Notes: generated from the letters alone by a model not told the origin. A DNA stretch of 64,000 nucleotides from Galerina marginata (GCA_023014335.1 JAECYW010000011.1:124001-188000), one strand, 5' to 3'. Positions 23,300 to 35,841 are shown, numbered from the stretch's first letter. Translations and numbers: made by a program.

Positions 23300-25410
23300 G
23301 AGAAATTATAATATGCCCGTACGATGACTATAAATTTGTCTCAATCTAGTATTTTAATTTATTGCCTAGTTTTGTTTATGACTCTATGAATTTTGTCTTA
23401 CCCGGTTGCGAACTTACAGTCGGATGATTGTTGTCAAAGCGGAGTAAGGAGCGGTTTCATAGGCCTCGGCACCGAGTCAAACGGAGCCTGAGTCAGAGGA
23501 GATTTTTGGTATTTCTTTCTCCTTCCATCGCCCCAGACTAGCAATTCCTGTCGGGAACAGCATATTCTTCAGCTTACGATTTTAGATATGTCAAATTCCG
23601 AGTTCATATTCCCTCAAGAAATCATCGACCAAGTCGTGGACGAACTAAGTAGCCTGGGAGACAAAAAATTACTCTCCCCGGTTGCCTTATCCGCTCGTCG
23701 CTTCCTCCACCCAGCCCAATCGCATTTATTTCGCATCATCAACCTTAGCTATTCTAAGCCACAAGATTGGGTCACCTTCTGCGCAATTCTCCATCGCTCA
23801 CCTACCATAAAATCTCATGTTCGAAGACTCTTTTTCGCGAATATCGTCAGCGACCCTCACACCCCCCTTGACTGGGGCTACGTCGTACCCCCCGTTTGCA
23901 AATTCGCAGAACTCAACTCCACTCTCGCCTTACTTCCTGGTTTGCAAGCACTTCACTTCAACTACAATGGAAGGAACCCCTTAAACGACTGGCATCGTAT
24001 TCTGATCGAAGGACGTCAAAATGTCGACACCCCTTTCTGGTGCCAACCATCGATAACGACTTTGACTTTGAAGTCGTTGCGGAACGTCCCAATCGGCTTC
24101 ATAAACACGATCCTGAAGCTGTCGCAGCTCACTACGCTAGTGATCGAAAGGCTTGAATTCGACAAGGCGGCACCGTTCGTAGAGGGGACATTTCATCTCG
24201 TCAATCTGGAGACATTTGGTTTGCTGTTCGATGGCCCACCCCAGCCCCAGCTGCAAAAGCTCGCGAACTTCATTATTCGCTCCGGCTCACGGACACTTCG
24301 GAAGATTATGGTGTCCAAAGGTTGTAAGTACCGTTTCCAGGTGCTTAAATAATGGTCTTATCTACCGGTTATCCTTTCAAGTTTTAGGGAATATCAGTCC
24401 AAAAAAGCTACCCAAGCTTAAGACACTTTCCGCGTACGCTTCTGGTGCATTCGTCCACCTCGAAACTAAACCCATTCTTCTCGAAATTATCGACTCACCC
24501 GTGAGGACCATAGAAATTCTCGAGCTCATCGGCATGGAGAAGCACAGCAAAAGAAGTCTTTCAGGTGGTTCAATCGATACAGAAAAGTTGCATTGGGAGA
24601 ACTATGACGAAACCCTTCAGAACCCTGCTTTTTCGAAGCTCAAGGAAATACGTATTTTATTCAACTTCGGATCGACTTGGCATTCGAACCACTCAGTCCA
24701 AGGCTGCGAAGACGATCCGTGCATAAATTGTTCAATGGACCAGGTCGCAGGAGAACTTCGGTCACTCCTCCAGGCGACATCGGAGCGAGGGGTTCAGATA
24801 ACCTCTGGTTTAACCTATAGTCGGGATGGGTTACTGTCCATACAATAAAGGCACGAATTTCGACGAAATTCTCTTCAAAATTGTCTTTATATTCCAGCTC
24901 TATTTTGTCCATATTCTTGTCAGATAGCTTCTTAAATCGCGCTGAGATCTGCATTATCTAGAGGTCGGGATTTAGGCCTGCGCCAATTTCGTACTTGTCA
25001 ATCGGGAAGGACCTGATCCTACGCCCACACCAATTACCGCCTCTTTTCACGGGAACTGTTCTCGGTACGGTTCGAACAGATCATGTATCTAATTGCATTC
25101 CATTTTATAGCCCATAATACTCTCCCAAGTCCCCTACCCATCCATGCCAAGATCGGATTGAGAAAGGCAATGCACTAACCGTGGTTTCGAACCTCGTTAT
25201 CTCTGATCCTACAGGTGCTCTATCGGATGCGCGGTGAGCACCGTACTTGTTCAGAGGAACGGCCAGTCTGGCCGAAGGGCCTCGAATAAGATATAACTTT
25301 GGAAAAGCAAATATCACCCCTACAAAAAAAAGTGAGCTGATTTGATGTGGAAATAATCCTGGCGTACTTGGAGGAGATGGGATCGAGAAGGAGTCCGTCT
25401 CCCAGCAACG
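23300..25410. repeat. Left arm of a 2.1-kb inverted duplication
   Basis: This arm matches 35150-33000 in reverse complement from about 23310 (tctcaatctagtattttaatt) to about 25400. It includes the LRR/F-box-like gene, its promoter, its downstream region and a further conserved segment (25105-25400). Divergence is moderate and the gene is intact in both arms. Confidence 0.85.
23588..24848 (+). CDS. F-box/LRR-like protein, inverted-repeat copy 1
   Basis: Exons 23588-24323 and 24388-24848 are joined by a 64-nt intron (GTAAGT...TTTTAG) for 398 residues. The start MSNSEFIFPQEIIDQVVDEL is an F-box-like helix pair typical of Agaricomycete F-box proteins, followed by LSARRFLHPAQSHLFRII and leucine-rich segments (STLALLPGLQALHFNY, SITTLTLKSL, LSQLTTLVIE). 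The C-terminal exon encodes KKLPKLKTLSAYASG and ends TYSRDGLLSIQ. The paralogue at 34898-33638 has identical exon lengths. It is presumably an SCF-type adaptor with unknown target. Confidence 0.8.
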
Positions 25411-25461
25411 AAGGTTAGCGAATGGGAAGGCGTGAATTTGAAGCGGCGCCTCGGCAAACAT
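25105..25461 (-). pseudogene. Conserved fragment in left inverted arm, unknown
   Basis: The minus strand reads LFFVGVIFAFPKLYLIRGPS and then ASDRAPVGSEITRF. The matching part of the right arm (33066-33252, plus strand) reads FLVAAIFTSSKLYLVRGPA and ASDKAPVGSEITRF. The conservation suggests remains of a coding exon with one hydrophobic segment. No complete gene is visible in either arm. Confidence 0.35.
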
Positions 25462-26639
25462 GCTCCCATCACTGTGCTCCTTTCCACGATTCCATCTCTG
25501 CTCACCGATCAGAGTCCAAGTCTATTCTTTACACTCAGATTGCCATCTTTCTTTTCAAACACTCGAAGGCTTGAAGCTGGAAGATTCGGGCAATCCGTCA
25601 CCTGGATGCGTCGTGCATGTCTGGCCAACGCCGTGCTCGCTTTCGTCACCGTCCGACGGACCTGGACCTGTCTGCTCTGGGGTATTGATGAGTAAAAAAT
25701 TCAGCTTTACTCGAGAAGTCTACTGACCCACTTTCTCGCTCACCAGTTTCCATTAACAAGCTTTGATGCGGACGCTCTGCTACCCTTGTCACCTACCAGG
25801 ATCAAGAACGTCCAGATTGGCTGCACATTTGCTTATCTAGAGCTTGTTTATATCGGAGAAAGGAAAAAACGACATCGCTATTCAGAGGTTCGTCCTGCTC
25901 TCGTTCGTCCTGGAGTTCGAAGTCGATGTTAAACGTAAACTTTACCTCTAGGGCAAACATTCAATATTCAGTATTCTACTCAATGTTAACGTTGAACCAA
26001 AACGCCCACACCCACCTTTAAACCTCAACCTCGTCTCGTCAGGTACTTCCAGAGCCCCTGCTTTGCCACAGCAGCAATTCAAATCTCCAAGGACACGTAG
26101 TTCCGTCCCCGCCTTCTTGGTTCTTCCCATCACGCCAAACGACTATGACCTCCATCATCTTCAAGCAAATTTCGAATGAGCTAGGCCGACACGCTACCTT
26201 CGATGCTGGCAGGGCTCAGGCCACCAGTAGGACATCAGCGAGCCTTACTTGCCTTTCACTCCGTCAGCTACCCTTTTTCCTTCGAATACGGCGGATGACG
26301 AACAGCTGCTTTCGGACGCACACCACGACGAGGCTGGGGTTGTGGACCCGCGGCAGTGGCAGAGAAAATATGCTCGGTGCTGTTACTTGAGCCTGTGACG
26401 TGGAAGGTTTAGATGAGGACGGGGATTATCGTGCGAGCAGGCCATATTGTGCGAGGAGGCCATATACTGGATTGGAGAGATTAACGAGCTGGACCTGGAA
26501 CCAAGGACCCTCTGAGCCTCACGTCTACGACACTCCGTTTCCTTCTCAAGGTTGAAAAGCTCATTTCGCGCAAATTTCGAACACAGCACGACGGCCTTCC
26601 TCATCATCAAAGTGTCCTCGTCACTCAGGACCCTTTCAA

Positions 26640-26990
26640 GGCTTCGCCATCCTACACATCCTCAGTTCTGTCAAAACCCACTAACGACACAGAGAAGGCT
26701 CCAGCGCATCCACCTGCCGTACCTATCATCCGCGAGCCGACACCCATAGCCAGTTTGCTGCGCCTTTCTGGCATGAGGATGTTTTACCGCCAAATTTCTA
26801 CGATTACGTAATCCGCGTTTTTGGAAAACTTGCCCCATCGTGCGTTGAGCGTTCGACCCTCGTCCAAAGCGGAGAACTCCACCTCAATGCCAGTTCCTTC
26901 ATCTTCTGCACCTATCCTTACTGCACCGTCCCAGATATAGACACCAACACGAACACGAAGACTCTCCTTCAAGTTGCACTTGTCACCTAG
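26640..26990 (+). repeat. Tandem copy 1 of a dispersed unit
   Basis: This resembles the adjoining 26990-27340 and, in opposite orientation, parts of units A and B. Shared words include the attacgtaat core after a CCAAATTT-like stretch and 'gccagttcc'. One frame here reads PPNFYDYVIRVFGKLAPSCV and FIFCTYPYCTVPDIDTNTNT. Confidence 0.55.
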
Positions 26991-27340
26991 CCAGCCTCGC
27001 CATTCTACAAATCCTCAGCCCAGTCAGATCCTACCAAAACTACGGGGCGGGCTCCAGCGCATCCACCTACCCCACCCGATACCCCAGAACCGACTCCTAG
27101 AGCCAGCTTTCGGCGCCGTTCAAGTGTCAGCATGTTCTATCGCCAAATTTTCAAGATTACGTAATCTGCATTTTGGCCCATCGTCGGTTCTACGTTCTAC
27201 GTTCTACGTTCAACGTTCAACCCTCGTCCATTACGGGGTCCCTCTCGACGGCAGTTCCGTTAACTCCAGCACCTATTCTCGCTGCACTGGCGCAAACGCC
27301 GACACTAACTGTTTCATTCGACTTAGGAACGGTCTTCAGA
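26990..27340 (+). repeat. Tandem copy 2 of a dispersed unit
   Basis: Second copy, with a local triplication of ttctacg at about 27188-27210. The frame seen in copy 1 is not preserved, so this copy is decayed or the unit is non-coding. Confidence 0.5.
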
Positions 27341-28635
27341 TTCGTATGCATTACTTCAATCCAGCTTCGGCGTTCCACCATACATTTGGGACTTTCTGAC
27401 CCCATAGCCGCTGCTGATGCAGGTGACGATGATGATGGATGTAAATTTGAACCTGGACGAACTTCGTTTTCACCGCTAATCGCACCCGAAATGAAGAAAC
27501 GAAACGATCTTCACATTCGTTCTACCGCCCTTACCGTAGCTGGTGCTCAAATGAAATCCCAACGAATCACGGCTCTGGACCCCAGCCTTACCACGAAGTG
27601 GATGAACGAATCCACCTGCCCACTTCGAAGAAAGTACGCGAACAGAAGAAGCACTCGAATGGAGGAAGGTCGCGCGGTAGAGCTTCGGACGACACAATGG
27701 CTTGAAGAGAGTCCGAAGGCTTATTTCAAACACTATCGTCATCTTAGCAGCTCCTGCTATACTTACTGCCGCCCCTCTATCGTTTGCGTGGCTACCTTTC
27801 CGTTGGAAATCAAGACGTTTTTCAACGTCTATTTGCCCACCATCACCTTTTGTCGTCTTCGGCGGGGAGTCCGCATACTGAGTCGGGATGTGAGTCCATT
27901 GACTTGGGCATGGCGGTCCCGGTCCCGGTGGTGTAGGAGCAGAAATCAAAGCAGGAGCTGGAGGTGATGCCGGTTCATGGTATCTTTGGGCAGAGGAGTG
28001 TACGCTCGGAGGTGATACTTTTGCGGCAGTGGCGGCAGTTGAACTTTTTTGGATGGAGTGGTGGAGAAGAGACGGCATTGAAGATGAAGGGTAAGGACGC
28101 ACTGGCGGACTAGCGACTGAGTAGCGATTTCAACTTCGAGTTCGCCAAGGAGCCTGGAGGTTCGCCAGCCCCTGCTCTATTGGAGCTTGGTTCCTGATCA
28201 CTGTAGTGGCCACGATTCTGAATACGCAACACAGAATTCTTGAATTGTCGCGGTTGCCATAGGCGCTGCGCCTCACCCATTCTAAGAGTGTACACAGTAG
28301 GGACCCGACTCTGTTAAAAAGATTTATCAAGTCGTCCGTCTTCAGGGCTACGAACTCGGCTCATGGTTTTCTGACGTCTGAGCCCATCGGCACATTACTA
28401 TTCTCGAGGACGCATACCTTAGTTATTCTGTCATGAACATCAACCAGTTGAAGCACGAAGATTTCCTCCTGTAAGTCACTATTTTGACACGCTCCTTTGA
28501 CGCCGAACTGCTTCATTTCAAGGTTCTTAATTGCAGCGATTGCAAGCGGTTCTCGTGAGCTCAGATGGATCAAAGCAATGATCAAATTGGTACGAACATA
28601 GAACCTGACTACGAGTTTTTCCGATTTTACGAATA

Positions 28636-29316
28636 CTACGGATCTCGCGAGGGAGGCGTTGAAGCCGGTGGAATAGTAATGTTTCCCCAAGGTTTAATTC
28701 CGTATGGACCCTCATCGAAAACCCTCGGCCACGCAGAATCATCAAAACCAGGGTCCTGCCATCCTACAGGAAAGCTCAACGAGAACTTCCAAAGGCTCCC
28801 CGCGGTCGGAATTGTTTCGATTGAACCACATTGGAGCTTCAGCTGCACAGTAGCGATAAATCCAGCCTGTGAGCCTGTGTTCGTTCCGTTCACCGCGACA
28901 GTGAGTTTATTGGTAGGCGCTGGCAGCGTGAATTCGAAGGCTTGAGCGAGTTGGACGTTGTTTCCTGCTCCGATTTGCGCACCCTGAACGAACAGGGCGT
29001 ACTCGTCGTCTGCTGCGATGGTGATGATGCCACCGGTCACCTGTTGGCCTGGAGGAAAGGGGAGGTTGGGTGTGAAACGGAACGCCCGGGATCCTATAGG
29101 TGCGAATTGGAGAGATGACTGAACTTCGGTCGTCCAGAGCCACTCCGCGAATTTAAGGGACAGGACGGTTTGATCTGGACAAGGAGCAGTGCTGATGGGG
29201 GTTTGGGCTACTATTCTGCTTGCGCATAGTGCCACGATGAAAATGCTTATAGCTGATAAAACCTACGTGAGACCAGGCAGGAATATACACAAAAGAAAAG
29301 AACCTTCGAAGCGCAT
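28636..29316 (-). CDS. Secreted jelly-roll/galactose-binding-like protein
   Basis: Exons 29316-29304 and 29252-28636 are joined by a 51-nt intron. The spliced start MRFEAISIFIVALCASRIVA is a good signal peptide, which the unspliced frame would lack. The mature part has LKFAEWLWTTEV, GSRAFRFTPNLPFPPGQQVT, ITIAADDEYALFVQGAQIG, LTVAVNGTN, PGFDDSAWPRVFDEGPYG and IKPWGNITIPP. These are marks of a secreted Agaricomycete family resembling the beta-sandwich accessory domain of rhamnosidase-type enzymes. It has no catalytic domain. The role is unknown; carbohydrate binding at the cell surface is a guess. The product is about 209 residues. Confidence 0.75.
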
Positions 29317-30121
29317 CGCGTCCAGTGGTCGATATGATGGCGGCACCCGAGGAAGGAGCGATTTTATACCTATCGAACAGTTTGTTGATTCAGAATCTCA
29401 TCATTTGCTTTTGACCCGGAGTAAATGTTGAACATGTGGTTTAATGCCTAACGTTTACCGTTTAACACTGACAGCCAGTTCGCATGTCCATTCACTTGAT
29501 TTGTTGGGGAGAACAAATTATTTTTAGTTCTAGAAAGTTATGTTCGTCTTCCCGAAGTTCTGGAGCTGATTTTCTTCAAATCGTTTTGTATCAACCGCTT
29601 CTTTGACCAGCCTGTACATCGAATTATCTGACAGAAAATCTTTATTATATGCACGAACTGCGATGTAGAAGCCCTCCGATTCCCGAAGCGGTTCAGTACA
29701 TTATCCGCCAATGCTAAACATCACGACCTGTGATGTATCTGAAATTATGCGATGTCAGGTCGGACATAGGCAGGATCGTCTGTAGGAAAGAACGGCAAAA
29801 GCGGCTGGATAAGTTTAACTGAGTTGAATTTCCGAAAAATGGGCCTGAGATCCGATACAAGCCGGCGAAAGACTAAGGGTAAGGATGTGGTATCTTCAAC
29901 GAAAAATTGACATCGTCTCACCACAAAGTAGATTATGTTGAGATTTGATATTTTTGAATCTTTTTAGTGGCCCATTTCGTGTAAACTAAAAGCGCGAATG
30001 ATCTTAGTGATAGTATGATTCAGAACCTAAGTTATTCGCGTTAGGGTCAGAACTGAGAGGAGCTAGGTACTAGTAGTCGCAAGTTTGAGCGCGTCTATGA
30101 TCAAGAAGTTTCAAATAACCT
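29317..30121. other. Intergenic, nothing seen
   Basis: AT-rich sequence between the secreted-protein gene and the membrane protein gene. No features were recognised. Confidence 0.5.
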
Positions 30122-31744
30122 CTAAATATGAGGAAGGAACGAAAGCCAATCAACAACCGCAAGCGCGTTCGGCGGGAGGTACCGGAGCGCGGCAAAAGCC
30201 TCTCCAAACAAAATAAGGCGCGCAACGGCGTATATAGGAAGGCCAGTAGTAGAAACGACGCTAAACACCATAACGAGCGCTTTAAAAACCATCTCCAACC
30301 TAGAAGTCGTCTTGATCTCCCCAAAAAAAGCAAGGCAAAGGAAGAGCATGCTGATAGGGACGACCGAGATGATAGTAGAGGATACCCGCCAGATGATCAT
30401 CTCTGCGCGGGACGGGAAGGCGAAAAACCACGCGGCGCAGTGAAGGCTTCCGAATATGGCCGCGACGGTTGAGGCAGCGGGTAGGATTACGAACCCGGTT
30501 GTGGATGCGGCGTAATGCATGTATGCGTAGAATGTTGGGACTGTTAAGATAGGTCCTGCGTTTGGGGTTAGTAGGGACTGGTTGAACGCGGTGTTTTGGA
30601 AGTCGATGATTTCGTGGAGACGAAGATATAGGGTCATGATTGCGGTCCATGGGGCTGTGAGGACGGATACTATTGGCTTGAGCAGTGTTTTCAAGTTGGT
30701 TAATACGGCTTTGTGGAGTGTTTTCGGGTTGATGTCTTTGGCTTTTGAGAACCAGGTTACTGTGGAAGTGGAGAGTTCAGCTGATTTGCTGTATGTCACG
30801 GCCAGTATGTGAAAAATGGCGTCCCATGGCCAATGTGTGATTGCTACTAATAATGAGCAAGAAACCAAATCTGAGGGAAAGAAACGAACAGGATTCCTCC
30901 GTTGACTCATCGAATGTAAAACGTTCCTCCTCGGGCTTGGGTTCTTCTAACAAATGAACCGGTACCGAACACCGTACGTCAAGGGGTTTGTTCCACCAGA
31001 GAAAGTACATGACTCCATTTAAGATCGCAAAAGCGCCAGTAACGAGCTCGAGCTCGGTGAGGACGAGACCTTGCGCCCGCCTTGCTATACACTGGGCGAC
31101 GAACCAGGAGGTCTGTCCGATGACGAGAGCCTTTGAGAGCCCGTCTGCTTTGCTGCGGTCGTATATGTCTTCTTCTGTGATCTCGGGAAGGTCGAGGTGG
31201 CCTTTTAGGAGTAGTTCTTCCATTGTATTAGGCAGGAGCACTTTTGTCGGCTCGCCTCCTTCGAACAGGGTGAATCCACCCATTTGCATAAAATATCCAT
31301 GCGTCTTCGTCCATCCGTGTCCTGAAATCAAAAATTAAAGTTGGTCGATTACTAAAGCCTTCAAATAGAAACATATGGTAGCGCACCGCGATATCGTTCC
31401 GCCACTTTCCGAGCACCGTTCCACTGCCTCATCGCCCACAGAATGATTAGTTCTGGTGCAATGACACCCCAGAGCATAAGTTCCAGCCGTCGAAATCCAG
31501 TTTTCCACCATTTCTCACCAGGTGGTGGTATGTTCGGATGAATAGAGACCCACGTACATGCAAAGATCGTGGCGAGGCAGTTCCAGAGAATGTCCCATAG
31601 CGATCGCTGCTGATCAGGACACACACATGGGCCAACGGGGTTGAGACTTGGATTGGGGGGAGAGGCGTCGCGTGAGATGAGCGAGATGGGGGCGGCGTTG
31701 ATTGTGTTGTGGAAGAGGTAGAGGAAAGTTATGATCAGCAGCAT
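30122..31744 (-). CDS. Multi-pass membrane protein, Agaricomycete family of unknown role
   Basis: Exons are 31744-31387, 31321-30890 and 30846-30122, in phase, giving about 504 residues. The N-terminus MLLIITFLYLFHNTINAAP is signal-like. Family hallmarks are CTWVSIHPNIPPPGEKWW, ELMLWGVIAPELIILWAMRQ, HGWTKTHGYFMQMGGF, LSKALVIGQTSWFVAQCIAR, TELELVTGAFAILNGVMYFLWWNKPLDV and several C-terminal hydrophobic segments. Such proteins are common in mushroom genomes and have no assigned function. The last intron (30889-30847, GTTCGT...TTAG, 43 nt) has a weak donor but is needed for the frame. The distant membrane gene at 53485-52158 is similar only in general type. Confidence 0.8.
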
Positions 31745-33637
31745 GAAGCGGGATTTGGGACATGGAGGCTAAAATCTGTAAGATAGGACGGGGTTGAGGT
31801 GGCGTCAGGACTCAGGGTCGCGTAACAGAAAATAAATGGATATGTAACGGGCCGTTGAGCTGTCATGTTATGTTTTCTCCAAGTCTAGGTCGACGACGAT
31901 CATGTTGGGCTGCCTGCTCTTGGGTTCAACGTTCAAAGAGATTCAACCTTTTGACCAAGATGGTGCCAACTCCGAAGCTTCTCCCAGCAGGAAGACCTAT
32001 ATTTAAAGCGGCGCTTCGGCATACCGGTTCCCATCACTCAGGCTGGGCAACACTTCCTCTCCACTTTTGAGTTTCCGCCGAAAACTCTAATTCTTAAAAT
32101 GGACTCAGGTCAGGTGACAGCAAGAAACGGGACACGGCAACCAGAGTCGTACCGAATCCCTTGCTTCGACCTCAACCTCGACCTCACCTCTTCCGACTCT
32201 ATGCCCCGTCTTTCACTCAATACGCCAATTCGATTGAACGACCAACCTTATCGGCCAAAGCCAAGCTACCTGGGATGAACACTCGACAAGATCAAATTCC
32301 AAACAGCGGCGCAGGTATGCCGACAACGATAAACGCAGCGACGATGGATTTTAAAGAAGGGCGGGGAGTATCCCAACCACCCATGATCTCACGTATACCC
32401 AAAGGCATAAAATGACGCCGCCGCCGGCCAATTGGTATGTAACTCGTGCTCTTGCTTTCACTTACCACTGACAAGCATCAACTTCATAGGATGGCCGTTG
32501 CAAACCGCTGGCAACTGAAGGTGGAGTTGGAGAGGGAAAGCAGCATGGTACGTTATTTGGAAGTTACGCGCTGTCACCTCACTAACCTAGCCTTTCATTC
32601 TAGGTTACAAATACCCCGCCAAACGTAGGTCTTGGACCGGGTTGTTCTTTGCCCAAACCCCGCCCTTGGTAGCTGCACTCCCAAGACAAAAATTGACGCC
32701 GCCACTTCCAAGACGTGGGATAACATAGTCGCAAGACCTGTCTCTGGCGTGAGTCTTGGCCTTCCGACTCGACAGGTCGCTCGTTCGCAGAGGAAGTAGA
32801 TTTTTTAAATGCTATATGTATTTGTATTAGAAGTTTTCAATACATCCTTGTTTCTACCCTAAATTAGTGACCCCGCAATACAAATTAAACTACATATTTG
32901 TGGGAGGCGGTATGATGCAATAAGTACATGAACTTTGAAGGCTTTGCTGTGGTTGGCGGCGCGAGGGGTAATACGTATGGCGCGTTTGGCGGAAAGTGAT
33001 CAACTACTCCAAATTCGGAGTCCTTCTCAGCTTCGATCCCCCAAGAAAGCCAGTACATATTCCTTGAGTATTCCACCTCAATTCGGCTTACTTTTTCTTG
33101 TAGCGGCGATATTTACTTCTTCGAAATTATATCTTGTGCGAGGTCCAGCCCTTCCACACCCTGACTTTTTCGCCTCACAGGTATGGTACGCACCGCGCAT
33201 CCACTGCGCATCCGACAAAGCACCTGTAGGATCAGAGATAACGAGGTTCTAAATAACGGCCAGTGTTTGTCTTTTCTCAATTCAATCTCGGCATGAATGT
33301 GTATGGGAATATGAGAGAATTACGCTCTAAAAAATGGAATACAATGGGATATGTACAGAATCTGTTTCAACCGTATCGAGACCAGCTGGGGAGGATAGTT
33401 CCTGTGAGAAGAGGCGGTAGTTAACGTGGACTCAGGATTTATCCTTCCTGACTGACAAGAGCGGAATTCGCGCCGGCCTAAATCCCGACCTCTAGAAGAT
33501 GTAGATCTCGGTTTGGAAGCCGTTTTTACACCCACTTTACGCATCGTGATTGAAGAAGCTATCTGACAAGAATATGGATAAAAGAAAGCTAAAATAGAAA
33601 GCCATTTTTGAAGAGAATTTTGTCGACATTCGTACAC
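31745..33637. other. No gene; part of the inverted-repeat right arm
   Basis: From about 31930 to 32060 the sequence resembles 25430-25500 (the gcggcgc..tcggca words). From 33000 onward it belongs to the right arm of the inverted duplication. No intact gene is supported. Confidence 0.5.
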
Positions 33638-35150
33638 TTATTGTATGGACAGTAAACCTTCCCGACTGTAGGTCAAACCGTAGGTTATCTGAACCCCTCG
33701 CTCCGATGTCGCCCGGAGGAGTGACCGAAGTTCTACTGCGACCTGGTCCATTGAACAATATATGCACGAATAATCTTCGCAGTCTTGGAGGGAGTGATCC
33801 GAAGTCCAAGTCGATCCGTAGTTGAATAAAAGACGTATTTCCTTGAGCTTCGAAAAAGCGGGGTTCTGAAGGGTTTCGTCATAGTTCTCCCAAAACATTG
33901 TGTCTGTATCGATTGAACCACCAGAAAGACTTCTTTTGTCGTGCTTTTCCATGCCGACGAGCTCGAGAATTTCTATGGTCCTCACGGGTGAGTCGATAAT
34001 TTCGCGAAGAATGGGTTTAGTTTCGAGGTGGACGTGTGAGCCAGAAGCGTACGCGGAAAGCGTCCTAAGCTTGGGTAGCTTCTTCGGACCGATATTCCCT
34101 AAAACTTGAAAGAATAACCGGTAGATGAGACGATAATTTAAGCACCTGGAAACGGTACTCACAACCATTGGACACCATAATCTTCCGAAGTGTACGTGAG
34201 CCGGAGGGAATAATGAAGTCCGCGAGCTTTTGCAGCTGGGGCTTGGGAGTGCCATCGAACAGCAGACCAAATGTCTCAAGGTTGACGAGATGAAACGTCC
34301 CCTGCACGAACGGTGTCGCCTTGTCGAATTCAAGGTTCTCGATCACTAGCGTAGTGAGCTGCGATAGCTTCAATATCGTGTTTATGAAGCCGATTGGGAC
34401 GAATCGCAATGACTTTAAAGTCAAAGTCGTTATTGACGGTTGGCACCAGAAGGGGGTGACGACATTTTGACGTCCTTCGATCAGAATACGATGCCAATCG
34501 TTTAGGGGGTCCCTTCGATTGTAGTTGAAGTGAAGCGCTTCCAAACCAGGGAGTAAGGCTAGAGTGGAATTGAGTTCTGAGAATTTGCAAACGGCAGGTA
34601 CGTGGAAGCCCCAGTCAAGGGGGGTGTGAGGGTCGCTGACGATATTCGCGAAGAAGATCCTTCGAACATGAGATTTTATGGTAGGCGAGCGATGGAGAAT
34701 TGCGCAGAAAGCGACCCAATCTTGTGGCTTAGAATAGGTCAAGTCGATGATGCGGAATATATGCGATTGGGCTGGGTGGAGGAAGCAACGAGCGGATAAG
34801 GCAACCGGGAAGAGTATTTTTTTGTCTCCCAAGCTACTTATTTCGTCCACGACTTGGTCAACGATTTCTTGAGGGAATATGAACTCGGAATCCGACATGG
34901 TTGACGTTGTAAGCTGGAGATATGCTGTTCCCGACGGAGATTGCTGGTTTGAGGAGAAAGGAATACCGAATAATCTCCTCTGACTCAGCGTCCGTTTGAT
35001 CCGGTGCCGAGACCGCTCCTTACCTCTCCTATTCCGCTTTTACAACGATCGTCTGACTGTAAGTTCGCAACCGGGTAAGACAAAATTCATAGAGTCATAA
35101 ACAAAACCAGGCAATAAATTAAAATACTAGATTGAGACTAATTCATAGTC
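33000..35150. repeat. Right arm of the 2.1-kb inverted duplication
   Basis: Reverse-complement match to 23300-25410, including the gene at 34898-33638. The spacer between arms is about 7.6 kb. Confidence 0.85.
33638..34898 (-). CDS. F-box/LRR-like protein, inverted-repeat copy 2
   Basis: Exons 34898-34163 and 34098-33638 have exactly the same lengths as copy 1 (736 and 461 nt), with an intron starting GTGAGT. The start is MSDSEFIFPQEIVDQVVDEI. The two proteins differ by scattered substitutions but no indel, stop or frameshift, which suggests that selection kept both copies. The predicted role is the same as copy 1: an F-box-like N-terminus with leucine-rich C-terminal segments. Confidence 0.8.
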
Positions 35151-35505
35151 GTCGTGCAGGCCTATTATTGTCCAATGAACAATCATGATGCCGACCCAGC
35201 GATCGCAATTAAAGCCATTCCGACCACTCACACAATAATACACAGTTTTAACAACCCCGCCATTTAAAGGACGGTGATCTAAAGTTTACTGCTACTAATC
35301 CGACGAAAGCATTGTAATTCAAGCGCGAGCAAGGTTGGATCAAGTAAATCGGGTGGGGATTTCTTAGCGCTTGTGCATGGCTACTAAATCGGGACTAGAA
35401 ATGACCGAACAGGGCTTCTGATCTGGAGGTTGTCATAAATGTAGGTAATCCGTCGCGACAAGGGAGATTCAAAAGGACCCTTTCATTTCTCCCCTTTTTG
35501 CGATC
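34899..35505. other. Intergenic; end of inverted arm
   Basis: The promoter side of the F-box/LRR copy 2 and the outer limit of the inverted duplication near 35150 lie here. From 35150 to 35505 nothing is recognised apart from the upstream region of the DUF3632 gene. Confidence 0.5.
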
Positions 35506-35841
35506 ATGTCTACCACTGGCCCTCTGAATTTCATCCTCCCAGAAGAATTGGCGCGAGACCAAAGATGGCATCTTTCCACCCTTGAGCTCGAGTCAAAGAT
35601 GTTCAGTATCCTTGATACATACCTCCAACCCGCATCGGGAGTATCGGCCTTGACTGCAGCCCAGAAAATCACGCAGCTTTACCCAACTGATCCAGCTACC
35701 CAGAAACCAGGCACTCACGATCCACTTGCATTCACCTTCTTATTCCGTCTCTGGGAGCTCTTTATTATCGTTGTGGAACAGATCCCTTGGCGGCATACGT
35801 CTCAAGACAAAGTTATTGAACTGATGAAAGCACTCCGCGAC
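35506..35841 (+). pseudogene. DUF3632 protein, 5' part, split by insertion
   Basis: 112 codons from ATG 35506 give MSTTGPLNFILPEELARDQR through TFLFRLWELFIIVVEQIPWR and DKVIELMKALRD, the N-terminal signature of DUF3632 proteins. The frame is then cut after CGC GAC at 35841. The rest of the gene resumes at 51412 with CGC GAC and the family sequence TPDPTPITF, in the same phase. The interrupted copy still reads through into the insert for 12 more codons before a stop at 35878. Joined, the gene would encode about 304 residues, the usual family size. DUF3632 proteins have no assigned function. Confidence 0.85.
35836..35841 (+). repeat. Target-site duplication CGCGAC, left
   Basis: The six bases CGCGAC directly precede the left inverted end and are repeated at 51412-51417 after the right end. 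Counting them once restores the DUF3632 frame. Confidence 0.8.

Larger units (their letters stand above)
24849..28635. other. Repeat-rich region, no intact gene
   Basis: This stretch includes the rest of the inverted-repeat arm to 25410, a plus-strand exon-like piece at 25500-25700 related to 22902-23276, and two tandem copies at 26640-26990 and 26990-27340. The ORF at 27476-28102 minus is low-complexity and lacks family support. From 28100 to 28630 nothing is recognised. Confidence 0.5.

Noticed and set aside
27476..28102. 208-codon minus-strand ORF
   Set aside because: Low-complexity Pro/Ser-rich sequence with no family similarity or splice context; probably chance.
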